Shown piece by piece: positions 16,613-24,676 of a DNA stretch of 64,000 nucleotides. The stretch covers positions 27,461 through 91,460 of the forward strand of contig CAZVHP010000011.1 in assembly GCA_964627305.1 (NCBI GenBank), read 5' to 3'. This DNA is from WJKG01 sp964627305. GTDB lineage: Bacteria; Zixibacteria; MSB-5A5; GN15; FEB-12. The position numbers and the translations under genes are program-made. The notes below the pieces were generated by a model. The model did not search any database. It had not been told where the DNA came from and saw nothing but the letters and a program-made list of their open reading frames with translations. Position 1 is the first letter of the stretch; every line of letters begins with the position of its first letter.

Positions 16613-18286
16613 CTACTTGCGATTCGCCAGGTCGCGAGACTCGGCTTGTTCCGAGATCTCCCGCTTGCTACGCTGTTCGCTGTAGTTAGCTGCGGCTTTC
16701 ACGAATTCGCGGAAGAGCGGATGGGGCCGCTCAGGACGTGACTTCAGTTCCGGATGGAACTGCACGCCGACAAACCAACGATGATCAGGAACCTCCACGA
16801 TCTCCACCAGGCGACTGTCCGGTGACGTGCCGGACAGCAACAGACCCCGCGAGGTAAGCATCTCCCGATAGGCGTTGTTCAACTCGTAACGATGCCGATG
16901 ACGCTCCGATACCTCCTCGGCGTCGTAGGCCTCGAACGACTTCGAACCTCGCACCAGACGACAGGGATACGCCCCCAGGCGCATGGTGCCGCCAAGCTGC
17001 GTGACACCTTCCTGATCGGCCATCAGGTGAATGACGGGGTGCTTGAGGTCACGGTAGAACTCATAGGAATGGGCATCGGCAAGGCCACACACGTTGCGGG
17101 CGAACTCGATGACGGCGCATTGCATACCAAGGCAGATACCAAGAAATGGAATGTCATTCTCGCGAACATAGCGAATCGCCTCAATCTTGCCCTCCACCCC
17201 GCGCTCGCCGAAACCGCCCGGGATCAAGAGGCCGTCAGCATCGTGAAGGAACTTCTCGGCGCCGAAATGCTTGATGTCCTCAGAACTGATCCAGATCAAC
17301 TGCACTTCGGCATCGCTGTAGACACCGGCATGTACGAAGGCCTCTATGATGGACTTGTAGGCATCGTGGAGATTCACATATTTGCCGCACATGGCAATCT
17401 TGAGACGTCGACGGGGATTGTTCAGGCGGTGCACCATGTCTTCCCACTGGGTCAGATCCGGAGGCTGAGTGTCAAACCGAAAGTGCCTGCAGATGATGTC
17501 ATCAAGCTCCTGTTCATGGAACTTAAGAGGAATCTGGTAGATCGTGGAGACATCGGGAGCAGAGATCACGTTCCTGACCGGCACCGAACAGAACAGGCTG
17601 ATCTTCTTGCGCAGATCATCCGATATCGGCTTGGCTGAGCGACAGATCAGGGCGTTCGGCTGAATTCCAATAGCCCGCAGTTCGCGTACCGAGTGCTGCG
17701 TGGGCTTGGTCTTGAACTCGCCGGCAGCGCTGATGAAGGGTACCAGCGTCACGTGGATATACATGACGTTCTCCGGACCTTCCTCAAGGCTGACCTGGCG
17801 AATCGCCTCCATGAACGGAAGAGATTCGATATCACCTACCGTGCCGCCGATCTCACTGATGATGACATCGGGATCATCGAACACCTTCTTGAGCCGTCGG
17901 ATGCGGCTCTTGATCTCCTCCGTAACGTGCGGAATGACCTGCACCGTGGCTCCCAGATAATCGCCGCGCCGCTCGTGTGTGATGATCGTGTTATAGACCT
18001 GCCCCGTCGTGACATTGTTGTCCTTGCCCAGCGACTGGTCCAAAAAGCGTTCATAGTGTCCGAGGTCAAGGTCCGTCTCCGAACCGTCATCAAGGACAAA
18101 CACCTCGCCGTGCTGGAAAGGATTCATCGTGCCGGGATCAACATTGAGATAGGGGTCCAGCTTAAGATTGCAGACCTTCAGCCCGCGCTTCTTCAGCAGG
18201 TAACCGATGGAGGCCGACGCGATCCCCTTGCCAAGCGCGGATACCACGCCCCCAGTTACGAAAATATACCTTGTCTGCTCAGCCAT
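16613..18286 (-). CDS. pyrG: CTP synthase
   Basis: PyrG makes CTP from UTP, ATP and glutamine. The N-terminal synthetase domain opens with YIFVTGGVVSALGKGIASAS (residues 7-26), the family P-loop, and has DPYLNVDPGTMNPFQHGEVF (43-62). The C-terminal glutamine amidotransferase domain carries the oxyanion region LLIPGGFGERG near 350, the nucleophile in GICLGMQCAVIEFARN near 379, and the His-Glu pair in VQFHPELKSRP near 517. The 557-residue length is normal. It follows kdsB by 10 bases in the same operon, a common pairing, because KdsB consumes CTP to activate the LPS sugar. Confidence 0.98.
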   Translation of the reverse strand: MAEQTRYIFVTGGVVSALGKGIASASIGYLLKKRGLKVCNLKLDPYLNVDPGTMNPFQHGEVFVLDDGSETDLDLGHYERFLDQSLGKDNNVTTGQVYNTIITHERRGDYLGATVQVIPHVTEEIKSRIRRLKKVFDDPDVIISEIGGTVGDIESLPFMEAIRQVSLEEGPENVMYIHVTLVPFISAAGEFKTKPTQHSVRELRAIGIQPNALICRSAKPISDDLRKKISLFCSVPVRNVISAPDVSTIYQIPLKFHEQELDDIICRHFRFDTQPPDLTQWEDMVHRLNNPRRRLKIAMCGKYVNLHDAYKSIIEAFVHAGVYSDAEVQLIWISSEDIKHFGAEKFLHDADGLLIPGGFGERGVEGKIEAIRYVRENDIPFLGICLGMQCAVIEFARNVCGLADAHSYEFYRDLKHPVIHLMADQEGVTQLGGTMRLGAYPCRLVRGSKSFEAYDAEEVSERHRHRYELNNAYREMLTSRGLLLSGTSPDSRLVEIVEVPDHRWFVGVQFHPELKSRPERPHPLFREFVKAAANYSEQRSKREISEQAESRDLANRK

Positions 18287-18296
18287 ACTCCCATCC

Positions 18297-19034
18297 TCAA
18301 GATACGACTTTTCCCAGCTTCTTCAGATCTTTCGGACTGTCAACCGAAATGGTCTGCATCCTTGTCTTATAAGCTCGAATTCGTCCGCCGTGTTCCAGTA
18401 TTCTCAGTTGTTCGAGCGACTCTGCCTTCTCATATGTTGATCGGCGCCACCGTGCAAATTGCTCAAGGGCACGACGCCGGAAAAGATAAATCCCCACGTG
18501 GTGCCAGTACAGGAAGCGGCGCACACCCGCTTCACCTTCGGCAGAACGGACCCAGGGCAGAGGCGAGCGAGAAAACCAGAGCGCCCAGTTATCGCCGTTG
18601 ATGACAGCCTTGACAATGTCGGGGTCAGCCAAATCATCATCGTCAGCCATGCGCCGAATGATCGTGCCAACATCGGCGCCGCGATCGGAGCGAAAGGCGC
18701 TGACAACGCGGCCAAGGGCCGCTGCCTTGAGGCCCAGATTATCCGCCTGCACATTGATGACAATATCTGCGGGATGGCGCGAAGCGATCTCGGCGGCTCG
18801 ATCGCTGCCGGTCCGGTGCCGCCTGGAAGTCAACTCGCACTCGGCACCAAATGTCACAGCCGCCTCGAGAACCTCCCGGCTGTCGGTGGCGATGATGGTT
18901 CGGTCGATGCCCCCGGTCCGGGCCACCTCGCGCCACACATAATACAGCAGCGGCTTACCTTTAAGCGGAAAAAGCACCTTGCGAGAGAATCGGCTGGACT
19001 GCAAACGCGCCGGGATGACAGCCAGTGTCTTCAT
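18297..19034 (-). CDS. kdsB: 3-deoxy-manno-octulosonate cytidylyltransferase (KdsB family)
   Basis: This enzyme activates KDO as CMP-KDO for the lipopolysaccharide inner core. The start at 19034 has GGAGG four to five bases before the ATG and gives 245 residues, close to the family's usual 248. Marks include VIPARLQSSRFSRKVL near 5-20, the magnesium-binding Asp in VQADN near 97, FSRSPLPWVR near 150, HHVGIYLFRR and AESLEQLRILEHGGRI near 210. The usual VQGDEP block reads VQADNL, and IPARxxSxRxPGKPL is also relaxed, so a related 8-amino-KDO or other ulosonate cytidylyltransferase is possible. The operon with pyrG supports CTP-dependent sugar activation. Confidence 0.85.
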   Translation of the reverse strand: MKTLAVIPARLQSSRFSRKVLFPLKGKPLLYYVWREVARTGGIDRTIIATDSREVLEAAVTFGAECELTSRRHRTGSDRAAEIASRHPADIVINVQADNLGLKAAALGRVVSAFRSDRGADVGTIIRRMADDDDLADPDIVKAVINGDNWALWFSRSPLPWVRSAEGEAGVRRFLYWHHVGIYLFRRRALEQFARWRRSTYEKAESLEQLRILEHGGRIRAYKTRMQTISVDSPKDLKKLGKVVS

Positions 19035-19388
19035 CTTTTCCTCCACGCCGTCGTCAAACACACGAAGCAGTCATCAACGCAGTCTGCCGCCAATGTCGGG
19101 AACACAAAAGGCAGCAAAATGAGTGCATTCTCAGGGGGTACAAGTGGCATAGGCCATGATATCGATGGTCCGATTCGCTGTCAAGCTCTAAGAGCGGCCG
19201 ACCCTGCCTCGCATCGTGTTCCGTACTGGAACTGCACATCTGGAGCTGATCGAATCACCGGTGCGCGCACTACAACCGGCTGGCCAGTGAAAAGGAGGGG
19301 CCGCCCACTACCGTCAAAAACCGCTAAAGGATTTCCGGCACAGGTCGACATCACCAGTAGATGTACCAAACTGAAACAGGACGGAACC
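19035..19388 (+). other. Intergenic region upstream of the kinase-like gene
   Basis: The 354 bases between the divergent kdsB and kinase-like genes must hold both promoters. I see no convincing sigma-70 or sigma-54 consensus, no hairpin with a T-run and no ORF with a ribosome site. The open frame of the plus-strand gene extends back through this stretch, but an upstream start would run antisense to kdsB. Confidence 0.5.
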
Positions 19389-20834
19389 ATGTTCACTACA
19401 GAGTTTCAAGCTGAATCACCGACCTCGGCGGCCGCGACTGCGGATGACACCGATCAGTGTCTGCTGCGTCGCCGGTCCGGCATGACCCGAGTGGTGACAA
19501 ATGAGACCGAGATCCCGTGTCAGCACTGTGAAGACCGGCAGTCACTGCTCGGTGACCTTGCCCTTGCGATGCAATTGCGCGATGGGCTGAATCAGCACGA
19601 GCAGTCCCTGCTCGACACACTGGCCGGACGCGATGCAGTCTCGTTCCTGATTGCCGGTGAACAATACCTCCACCCGGCGGACACGCCCCTGTTTGCGCCG
19701 GAACTCGTGGAGACAACCCGAAACATGGGCGGGGAAGCTGTCTTCACACAGCGCTATCGACCACAGTCGGAGCAGTCCGAGAATACCTACGTGCTGCATA
19801 GTGCCCTGGTGGGAACGCGAGGCGAACATCCGGTGGTATTCGGCTTACTGTCGCCTGAAGGCGCTACCGAACGCACACGTCAGGAAAGCGACTTCTGTGC
19901 TACGGCCTGCGCCTTCCGGCGTTCCTTCAGAGCGGCGGAGACAGCCACCACGAACATCCGCCGCCGGCTGGACGATGACCGGCCCGCTATGGTGGTCAGC
20001 CAGGCAACCGGCCGTGTCCTGGCTGTCAACAGACCACTCGTGCGTATGGTGGGCATAGACAGTCTGCAGGTGACCGAGTTGTCGTTCGAGGAGGTCCGGG
20101 AACTGCTGGCGCGGTTTGTAGGGCGCATGCGAATCTCCCTGGAAACGCTCGCCGTTGGTGAGCAGTCGGTGTCAATGGTTACGTTCTCCCGGGAGACGGC
20201 GAAAGTGACCAGCGAGCACAAGGTAACCGAATTCTTCGCACACAAGATGAGAAACAAGCTGGCCGGAATCACGACCGCGGCAAGCCAGTGGTTGTCCATG
20301 AAGGGCGAAACGATCGATGAGTCGAGCCTGGAGCTGGCGGATATCGTGCTCTCTGAAGCAGCCGCGCTGAACTGGCAGTTGGATCGTCTGATGACCTACC
20401 TGCAAAGCCAGGATCAACCCCGGCGATCGATCGCCCTGTCGGAGGAGCTGATGCTCGCCATCCACCAGATCCGGGGCATTGCCACCGATCGCCAGCCGGC
20501 AATCGAATGGGATGAGAACGCTGATCTGGGACGCATCAGCGCGCCGCCGCTGGCGTGCTGTGCGCTGTTCGAGGCCGTCCTGCTGCGCCATCTGGCTGCC
20601 GACCGGGTACCCATCACAATCAGCTTTGACCGACCGACGGCGAGGCCTCTGGTGCACGTGGTCGTGCAGTCTAAGTATGCCCGATCGGTCTACTCACACG
20701 GTGAGTTCGATGTGCACACCATGTACGCCCGGCGCCTCGCACGGGTGATCGGGATTGATTTGCTCGTGATGCCGGCAGAGGCCGACGGAACACTGAAAAC
20801 AGAATTGATGATCACCCTGAGCACTGCAAATTGA
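19389..20834 (+). CDS. PAS-containing histidine-kinase-like protein with degenerate ATPase domain
   Basis: The start is the ATG at 19389 with AGGACGGA upstream; the frame is open much further 5' but there it is antisense to kdsB. The 481-residue protein has a Cys-containing N-terminal region (CQHCED near 40), a PAS-like segment (VVSQATGRVLAVNRPLVRMV near 200) and a dimerisation helix with the phosphoacceptor-like HKMRNKLAGI at 285-294. The last 120 residues align by position with a HATPase_c fold (ending TELMITLS) but lack a visible N-box Asn, a DxGxG G1 box and a GxGxG G2 box. It may be a pseudokinase, a phosphotransfer protein or a phosphatase. It overlaps the NtrC-type regulator gene by four bases, implying a cognate pair. 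Confidence 0.75.
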   Translation: MFTTEFQAESPTSAAATADDTDQCLLRRRSGMTRVVTNETEIPCQHCEDRQSLLGDLALAMQLRDGLNQHEQSLLDTLAGRDAVSFLIAGEQYLHPADTPLFAPELVETTRNMGGEAVFTQRYRPQSEQSENTYVLHSALVGTRGEHPVVFGLLSPEGATERTRQESDFCATACAFRRSFRAAETATTNIRRRLDDDRPAMVVSQATGRVLAVNRPLVRMVGIDSLQVTELSFEEVRELLARFVGRMRISLETLAVGEQSVSMVTFSRETAKVTSEHKVTEFFAHKMRNKLAGITTAASQWLSMKGETIDESSLELADIVLSEAAALNWQLDRLMTYLQSQDQPRRSIALSEELMLAIHQIRGIATDRQPAIEWDENADLGRISAPPLACCALFEAVLLRHLAADRVPITISFDRPTARPLVHVVVQSKYARSVYSHGEFDVHTMYARRLARVIGIDLLVMPAEADGTLKTELMITLSTAN

Positions 20835-22261
20835 GCAAGCCACGTATGAATGACACTTCTGAGCGCAATCAGGCGCGTGCTGACATAGTGATAGTCGACG
20901 ATGAACAGGCGATGCGCCGAACCCTGAGCCTGCTGCTGGAAAAGGCCGGGCACACCACTCGAAGCGTATCCTCACCGGAGGATGCCCTCCGAGCCCTTGA
21001 GGAGCGACCGGCACAGCTGGTCATCACTGACCTGCGGCTCGGCAATGAATCCGGAATGGAGCTGATTCGCCAGATCAAGCGGTCGTATCCGAATACCGAA
21101 AGCATACTGCTGACCGCCTACGGTTCAATCGAAAGCGCCGTCGAGGCGATACATGCCGGAGCTTACGACTATATCACCAAACCCTTCACCAATGAGCAGT
21201 TGCTCCTCAAGGTGACCAAGGCCGTCGAGCGCCAGGAAATGAGGTCGGAACTGACCGCTCTGAGGGCACACGTGGCCATGAGCTACGGCTTCGACAACAT
21301 CGTTGGTAACGCCTCCGAGATGCGCAAACTCAAGGAGACCGCCAGGCGCATTGCCCCAACAGATATCACCACTCTGATTACCGGTGCCTCCGGCACCGGC
21401 AAAGAGCTCCTGGCGCGCGCCATTCACCACCACTCGCAGCGGCGAACCAAACCACTGGTTACGATCGACTGCTCAACCATCCCGGAACCGCTGTTCGAAT
21501 CCGAACTGTTCGGCCACACCAAGGGAGCCTTCACCACGGCTGTCAACAACCGCCGGGGGTTACTGGAGGAAGCTGACGGCGGAACCGTGTTTCTTGACGA
21601 GGTAAACAACATCCCCCGTTCCATACAGCCGAAACTACTGCGCTTCTTGCAGGATTCGGTGATTCGCTCGGTGGGAAGCTCGATATCGCGCAAGGTCGAT
21701 GTCAGGATCATTGCGGCGACCAACCGCGACCTGACCGAGCTGGTCGCCGATGGAAAGTTCAGGGAGGATCTCTACTACCGCCTGAACGTCATCCCCCTGC
21801 GAATCCCCGATCTTGCCGAACGGGCCGAGGACATCCCGGTCCTGGCCCAGTATTTCGTGCGCCGCATGGCGCAGGAAATGGAGCGTCCCGCTCTGGAGAT
21901 CACGCCCGCTGCGCTGGACAGGCTGCTCAGCCACAACTGGCCGGGCAATGTGCGCGAGCTGGAAAACACTCTCAAACGGGCCGCTGCGCTCTCGCGCAAT
22001 GACCGGATCGACAGCGACTCGATCATCTTCGTGGCCTCTCGCATGCGGCCCGAGGTGTTCTCGCCACCGCTGGTGAAGTCCGGCGACGCCACCAGCGAGG
22101 GGCTGCTGGAGGATACCCAGCGCCTGCTGATCAGGAAAGCCCTGGCCGACAACGACTGGAATTTCACCCAGACCGCGCAGGAACTGGGAATCGGACGCAC
22201 CACCCTGTGGCGCAAGGTCAAGAAATACAATCTGAAAAAGGAGCAGGCCCATACTGCCTGA
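20831..22261 (+). CDS. NtrC-family sigma-54-dependent response regulator
   Basis: Three domains are clear: a receiver (DIVIVDDEQAMRRTLS at the start, phosphoacceptor Asp in VITDLRLGN near residue 67, Lys in YITKPF near 117), a sigma-54 AAA+ domain (Walker A GASGTGKE at 185-192, Walker B GTVFLDEVNN near 253, Arg finger region ATNRDL), and a Fis-type helix-turn-helix (NFTQTAQELGIGRTTLWRKV near 445-465). The sigma-54 contact loop GAFTGA reads GAFTTA at 232-237. Start is either TTG at 20831, overlapping the previous stop, or ATG at 20846; neither has a strong ribosome site. It should activate sigma-54 promoters on a signal relayed by the kinase-like partner. Confidence 0.93.
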   Translation: MSKPRMNDTSERNQARADIVIVDDEQAMRRTLSLLLEKAGHTTRSVSSPEDALRALEERPAQLVITDLRLGNESGMELIRQIKRSYPNTESILLTAYGSIESAVEAIHAGAYDYITKPFTNEQLLLKVTKAVERQEMRSELTALRAHVAMSYGFDNIVGNASEMRKLKETARRIAPTDITTLITGASGTGKELLARAIHHHSQRRTKPLVTIDCSTIPEPLFESELFGHTKGAFTTAVNNRRGLLEEADGGTVFLDEVNNIPRSIQPKLLRFLQDSVIRSVGSSISRKVDVRIIAATNRDLTELVADGKFREDLYYRLNVIPLRIPDLAERAEDIPVLAQYFVRRMAQEMERPALEITPAALDRLLSHNWPGNVRELENTLKRAAALSRNDRIDSDSIIFVASRMRPEVFSPPLVKSGDATSEGLLEDTQRLLIRKALADNDWNFTQTAQELGIGRTTLWRKVKKYNLKKEQAHTA

Positions 22262-22269
22262 CCACTCAG

Positions 22270-22809
22270 ATGGACTTTCCCGATCCCAACCGGAAGCGCA
22301 GCTACTACTCTGAACAGCCACCACCCCTGCAGGTCGATACCGAGCGCCTGCGCGATTCCGATATCTCCATCACCGAGGCGTTCGCCGAATTCACCAGGGC
22401 TCTTGGGGAGCACTTCCATATCAATCGCGGCGTCTTGATTATCCGGCAGCCGGATACCGAGGCACTCTCGGCCGTCTCGACCTGGCGCGAGGGCGTGCTG
22501 GTCGACGGCCTGATGATCAATCTGCCCAAAGACTCCTCGCTCTTCGAAAAGATCACGGACACCGGGTGCTGCTACACCGAAAACTTCTGCGGTTCCTTCA
22601 GCGGCAACTTCTTCGAGCGCAAGCTGCTGCTCGATGAGAACTCGCGGTCATTTGCAGTGCAGCCGCTGAAATGTCATGGCGAGGTGATCGGCCTGATCGG
22701 TTTCTCCAGCGAGCAGCCGACAGCGTTTTCGATGTTCGAGGAGGGCCTCGTCGACGACCTGGCACGCAGGTTCGCAGAGATTCTCGAGGCCAAATCAACC
22801 GGTCGTTAG
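22270..22809 (+). CDS. GAF-like domain protein
   Basis: The ATG at 22270 lies 8 bases after the regulator's stop. The 179-residue product reads as a single GAF-type sensory domain: an initial helix (FAEFTRALGEHFHINRGVLII), a central beta region with LINLPKD-like strand elements, a Cys-rich segment DTGCCYTENFCGSFSGNFFE near 95-115, then SFAVQPLKCHGEVIGLIGF, a typical final GAF strand pair, and a closing helix. The Cys residues (three within about ten positions) could bind metal or sense redox, but that is inference. It is probably a ligand-sensing partner of the kinase-like and NtrC-type proteins in one operon. No output domain is attached. Confidence 0.7.
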   Translation: MDFPDPNRKRSYYSEQPPPLQVDTERLRDSDISITEAFAEFTRALGEHFHINRGVLIIRQPDTEALSAVSTWREGVLVDGLMINLPKDSSLFEKITDTGCCYTENFCGSFSGNFFERKLLLDENSRSFAVQPLKCHGEVIGLIGFSSEQPTAFSMFEEGLVDDLARRFAEILEAKSTGR

Positions 22810-22869
22810 TTGCAGGTCAGCACTGCCGCGAAAGAGATCGTGAGCTGCGGCTCCGACATCGCAGAACGC

Positions 22870-22939
22870 TGTGCGCGGCAGGCCTCCGGCCCCCCACTGT
22901 TGCCCGCTCTCCTGTGCGCGGCAGGCCTCCGGCCTGCCC
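22870..22939. repeat. Duplicated palindromic extragenic repeat
   Basis: A 22-base unit beginning TGTGCGCGGCAGGCCTCCGG occurs at 22870-22891 and again at 22913-22934. The second copy continues into CTGCC, completing a GGCAGGC / GCCTGCC hairpin with a short CTCCG-like loop. It lies between two convergent genes (GAF-like and mltG) and resembles REP-type elements. A related hairpin is found at 30757-30771. Confidence 0.6.
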
Positions 22940-23046
22940 GAACCGCTCACCTCTGGCCGGCAATCAACCCTTGACGCCCCCACCCCTTCATCGTACATCT
23001 GCCTTGTCATCGCGCCGCGGGGACAACCACCTGCCCCCACCCTCCC

Positions 23047-24033
23047 TCAGGGACGCAGTCCCCGTCGAATCAGACTCCGCGCCCGATTATGCTCATCATT
23101 GGTCCGTGAGAAGTAGTGCCCACCGCTACCATCGGCGACGAAGAAGAAATAGTCCGTGTCGGCCGGTTCAAGCACTGCCCTGATGGCGTCCAGCCCCGGC
23201 GAATTGATCGGGGTCGGGGGCAAGCCTCTCATGCGATAGGTGTTATACGGCGTCGGCTGGCGCAGATCACCTCTCATCAGAGGTCTGTTCAAACCTCCCA
23301 GACCGTAGATCACCGTAGGGTCGGCATCCAGTCTCCAGTTCTCCCGCAATCGATTTAGGTACACAGAGGCCACCAAAGGTTTCTCATGCGACAGATAGGC
23401 CTCAGCCTCCACAATCGAGGCAAGCGTGATGATTTCCTCGCGAGACAGGCGCTGGCGGTCGCTCAAACCGGAAAGCAGCTCCCCGGTCTTCGTGTGGAAC
23501 ATGTCGACCATGGTGGCAATGACAACAGTATCGCTGATACCCCACTTGAATGTGTAGGTCTCCGGGAAGAGATACCCCTCCAATGTCGGTATGCCCAGCG
23601 GCTTCAAGAAAGCGGAGTCGGAGTTGTAGCTGACAATCCGGGCGCTGTCAAGATCGAGCCGTGACTGCAAAATACCGGCGATACGCCAGATCGGCAGGCC
23701 CTCGGGCAGGGTGATGCGAACTCGCAGGTAATCGGCCTCGGCCAAACGGCGCAACACGCTGCGACAGGAATTCTTGCCCGCAAAGTCATACCGGCCCGGT
23801 GTAAGCGTCTTGTCAAGGTCGCGCAGACGAGCCGGCAGCACCAGCATCAGCCGCGACCTGACCACCTGTTCGTCGATAAGACGCGCGGCAATCCGCGCAA
23901 ATGAGTCGCCCTCGTTTACGATCACCGTGACCGTCCGCTCGCCCAGATCGACATCATGGGTGTACAACACGAGCAGATAGCCGACAAGCAGCAGGATTCC
24001 GCCGGTGATGCCTATGAGAATGCGCTTTACCAT
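23047..24033 (-). CDS. mltG: Endolytic murein transglycosylase MltG (YceG-like)
   Basis: MltG is an inner-membrane-anchored lytic transglycosylase that cleaves nascent glycan strands and ends peptidoglycan polymerisation. From the ATG at 24033 it is 328 residues: a signal anchor at 5-25, a LysM-like YceG beta domain (VTVIVNEGDSFARIAARL), and the catalytic domain with the active-site Glu in LASIVEAEA near 210, then DPTVIYGLG near 245 and NTYRMRGLPPTPINSPG near 275, all family blocks. The start region is duplicated (see the 24023-24050 repeat). ruvX lies upstream on the same strand, 68 bases away; mltG and ruvX are frequent neighbours. Confidence 0.95.
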   Translation of the reverse strand: MVKRILIGITGGILLLVGYLLVLYTHDVDLGERTVTVIVNEGDSFARIAARLIDEQVVRSRLMLVLPARLRDLDKTLTPGRYDFAGKNSCRSVLRRLAEADYLRVRITLPEGLPIWRIAGILQSRLDLDSARIVSYNSDSAFLKPLGIPTLEGYLFPETYTFKWGISDTVVIATMVDMFHTKTGELLSGLSDRQRLSREEIITLASIVEAEAYLSHEKPLVASVYLNRLRENWRLDADPTVIYGLGGLNRPLMRGDLRQPTPYNTYRMRGLPPTPINSPGLDAIRAVLEPADTDYFFFVADGSGGHYFSRTNDEHNRARSLIRRGLRP

Positions 24034-24050
24034 ACACGCTTTACCATACA
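24023..24050 (-). repeat. Perfect 14-bp tandem duplication over the mltG start codon
   Basis: On the minus strand TGTATGGTAAAGCG occurs twice head to tail. The second copy supplies the mltG ATG; the first supplies another ATG in a different frame that opens a six-codon minigene (MVKRVW) ending at 24027, inside mltG. A TTG at 24051 is in frame with mltG and would add six residues. Confidence 0.85.
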
Positions 24051-24101
24051 AGTGCCTGCGAAATAAATCCGATTGTCATGGCCCTCTTGTCTGTCGACCT
24101 C

Positions 24102-24548
24102 TTATACGCCGGAGCTGCCAGCAGGTGGCAACTCATCCAAAAACCGCTGCAGGATGACCACGGCCGCCAGTCGATCCAGACGGCGCTTGTCCTGCCCAAC
24201 CCTCTTGCCGTGGGCATGAATGATCTCCGCTGCCTCCTGTGACGAGTACTGCTCGTCTACCCGATATATCGGTCCCGAATAGATCTGCTCAAGGTGCCGG
24301 ATGAAACGGTCGATTTCGTGGCATTTGTCACTCTTGTCGCCGGAGCGCAGGAGCGGATAGCCAATCACAAGGCCATTCGGTTCATACTCCCGAACCACCC
24401 GCTTGATGCCTCGGACAGCCTCAGATACAGAGGTGACCTCAAGCGTTGCCAAAGCAGAGGCAATCATACCGGTTGGGTCGCTTTTTGCCAGACCGATGCG
24501 CCGCGAACCGTAATCAATGGCAATGAAAGTGCGGTCGTAGTGTGTCAT
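24102..24548 (-). CDS. ruvX: Putative pre-16S rRNA nuclease / Holliday junction resolvase YqgF
   Basis: This 148-residue RNase H-fold nuclease family acts in 16S rRNA 5' end maturation and has been linked to Holliday junction resolution. The acidic active site is seen in IAIDYGSRRIGLAKSD near 9-24 (first Asp), VIGYPLLRSGDKS near 80, the Glu-region VDEQYSSQEA near 110, and the last Asp in RLDRLAAVVILQRFLDE near 130. The start at 24548 (MTHYDRTF) is preferred over an ATG three codons upstream because it begins next to the first strand. It lies between a secreted-protein gene and mltG on the minus strand; a block of 12-bp repeats stands in its upstream spacer. Confidence 0.93.
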   Translation of the reverse strand: MTHYDRTFIAIDYGSRRIGLAKSDPTGMIASALATLEVTSVSEAVRGIKRVVREYEPNGLVIGYPLLRSGDKSDKCHEIDRFIRHLEQIYSGPIYRVDEQYSSQEAAEIIHAHGKRVGQDKRRLDRLAAVVILQRFLDELPPAGSSGV

Positions 24549-24580
24549 CGGTGCCAAGGTAGAGACAAGGGAGCGTCGGT

Positions 24581-24640
24581 GTCAATCACATAGTCAACCA
24601 CGAAGTCAATCACTCAGTCAATCGCATAGTCAACCACCGA
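24581..24640. repeat. Five in-phase 12-bp tandem repeats upstream of ruvX
   Basis: Five consecutive 12-base units start GTCAA (GTCAATCACATA, GTCAACCACGAA, GTCAATCACTCA, GTCAATCGCATA, GTCAACCACCGA), consensus GTCAAYCRCNNA. On the minus strand each ends in TTGAC. They end 33 bases before the ruvX start codon, between it and the stop of the upstream gene. Spacing is close to one DNA turn. Confidence 0.8.
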
Positions 24641-24676
24641 TGCACATAGCGATCGAAACTGCCGACCTCGGACAGC

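Noticed and set aside
19148..19166. Sigma-54 promoter upstream of the kinase-like gene
   Set aside because: TGGCATAGGCCATGAT has only part of the TGGCAC-N5-TTGC pattern and lacks the -12 GC.
18459..19388. Upstream extension of the kinase-like gene frame across kdsB
   Set aside because: It would be antisense to a well-supported kdsB gene, and the ATG at 19389 has its own ribosome site.
24581..24640. CRISPR array
   Set aside because: The units are 12 bases without spacers, and no cas genes are nearby.
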